A DNA stretch of 7,087 nt from Acidiferrobacter sp. GTDB taxonomy: Bacteria > Pseudomonadota > Gammaproteobacteria > Arenicellales > UBA868. The DNA is taken from NCBI GenBank assembly GCA_002694065.1, contig NZKZ01000018.1, positions 1-7,087 on the forward strand, written 5' to 3'. A model generated the notes under the pieces. The model saw only the letters and a program-made list of their open reading frames with translations. It was not told where the DNA came from and ran no database searches. Positions within the stretch are counted from its first letter, which is position 1, and each line of letters starts with the position of its first letter. The position numbers were made by a program, and so were the translations under genes. Below are positions 6,996 to 7,087 of this stretch, one piece after another.

Positions 6996-7087
6996 TTACT
7001 GGGGATCCGCAAGCCTGCTACGCCAGTGTGGCTGCTGTTTCACAAGATCCAGTCGCAACTCAAGGCGCCGAAATCCCCGCGTGAGGG
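6996..7087 (-). CDS. Possible C-terminal end of an unidentified gene upstream of ndk
   Basis: One minus-strand frame is open from the right edge to a TAA at 6998-6996, giving 29 residues that end QQPHWRSRLADPQ. The other two minus-strand frames hit stop codons well before that point. The piece is rich in Arg, Leu and Gln, and its third codon positions are mostly G or C, like the genes downstream. If real, it ends 30 nt before the ndk start and would be the preceding gene of the same transcription unit. It does not resemble the C-terminus of IscX or the ferredoxin Fdx, which precede ndk in some gammaproteobacteria. With only 29 codons visible, a chance open frame is quite possible; I do not recognise the protein. 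Confidence 0.35.
   Translation of the reverse strand, partial: LTRGFRRLELRLDLVKQQPHWRSRLADPQ

Noticed and set aside
6985..7012. Possible sigma-70 promoter before ndk (TTGCGG, then a T-rich hexamer)
   Set aside because: The -35-like TTGCGG is acceptable, but no hexamer at suitable spacing matches TATAAT at more than three positions.

Overview
This window is a stretch of gammaproteobacterial core chromosome. The gene order on the minus strand, ndk - rlmN - pilF - rodZ - hisS - yfgM - bamB - der, is the conserved cluster of this class, and BamB and YfgM together with PilF point to the Gammaproteobacteria. Base composition looks moderately GC-rich by eye, apart from one A-rich patch on the coding strand inside rodZ. 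The sequence does not allow a genus call; enterobacteria are unlikely because pilF sits between rlmN and rodZ as in Pseudomonas-like lineages.

Layout in transcription order, from the right edge to the left: an unidentified reading frame enters from the right edge and stops at 6996; ndk (6534-6965), with the clearest ribosome binding site in the window; rlmN (5429-6517); pilF (4654-5421); rodZ (3318-4661), overlapping pilF by 8 nt; hisS (2033-3313), 4 nt after rodZ; yfgM (1358-2020); bamB (188-1351), 6 nt after yfgM; and the first 49 codons of der (1-149), cut by the window edge. All genes share one strand. The gaps are 38 nt or less and no terminator-like hairpin was seen between them, so the block is probably one or a few overlapping transcription units. 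No stretch above 300 nt lacks a gene.

The genes join two themes. One is translation and RNA or nucleotide housekeeping: Ndk balances NTPs, RlmN methylates 23S rRNA and tRNA, HisS charges tRNA-His, and Der assembles the 50S subunit. The other is cell envelope construction: PilF for the type IV pilus secretin, RodZ for MreB and cell shape, YfgM at the Sec translocon, and BamB in outer-membrane protein assembly.

I found no mobile element, CRISPR array, tRNA/rRNA gene or clear novel system. The points worth a second look are modest: ispG, which usually lies between rodZ and hisS, is absent; RodZ has a long periplasmic linker split into an acidic half and a lysine-rich half; the frame upstream of ndk is not the iscX that might be expected there; and several start sites lack a good Shine-Dalgarno sequence.
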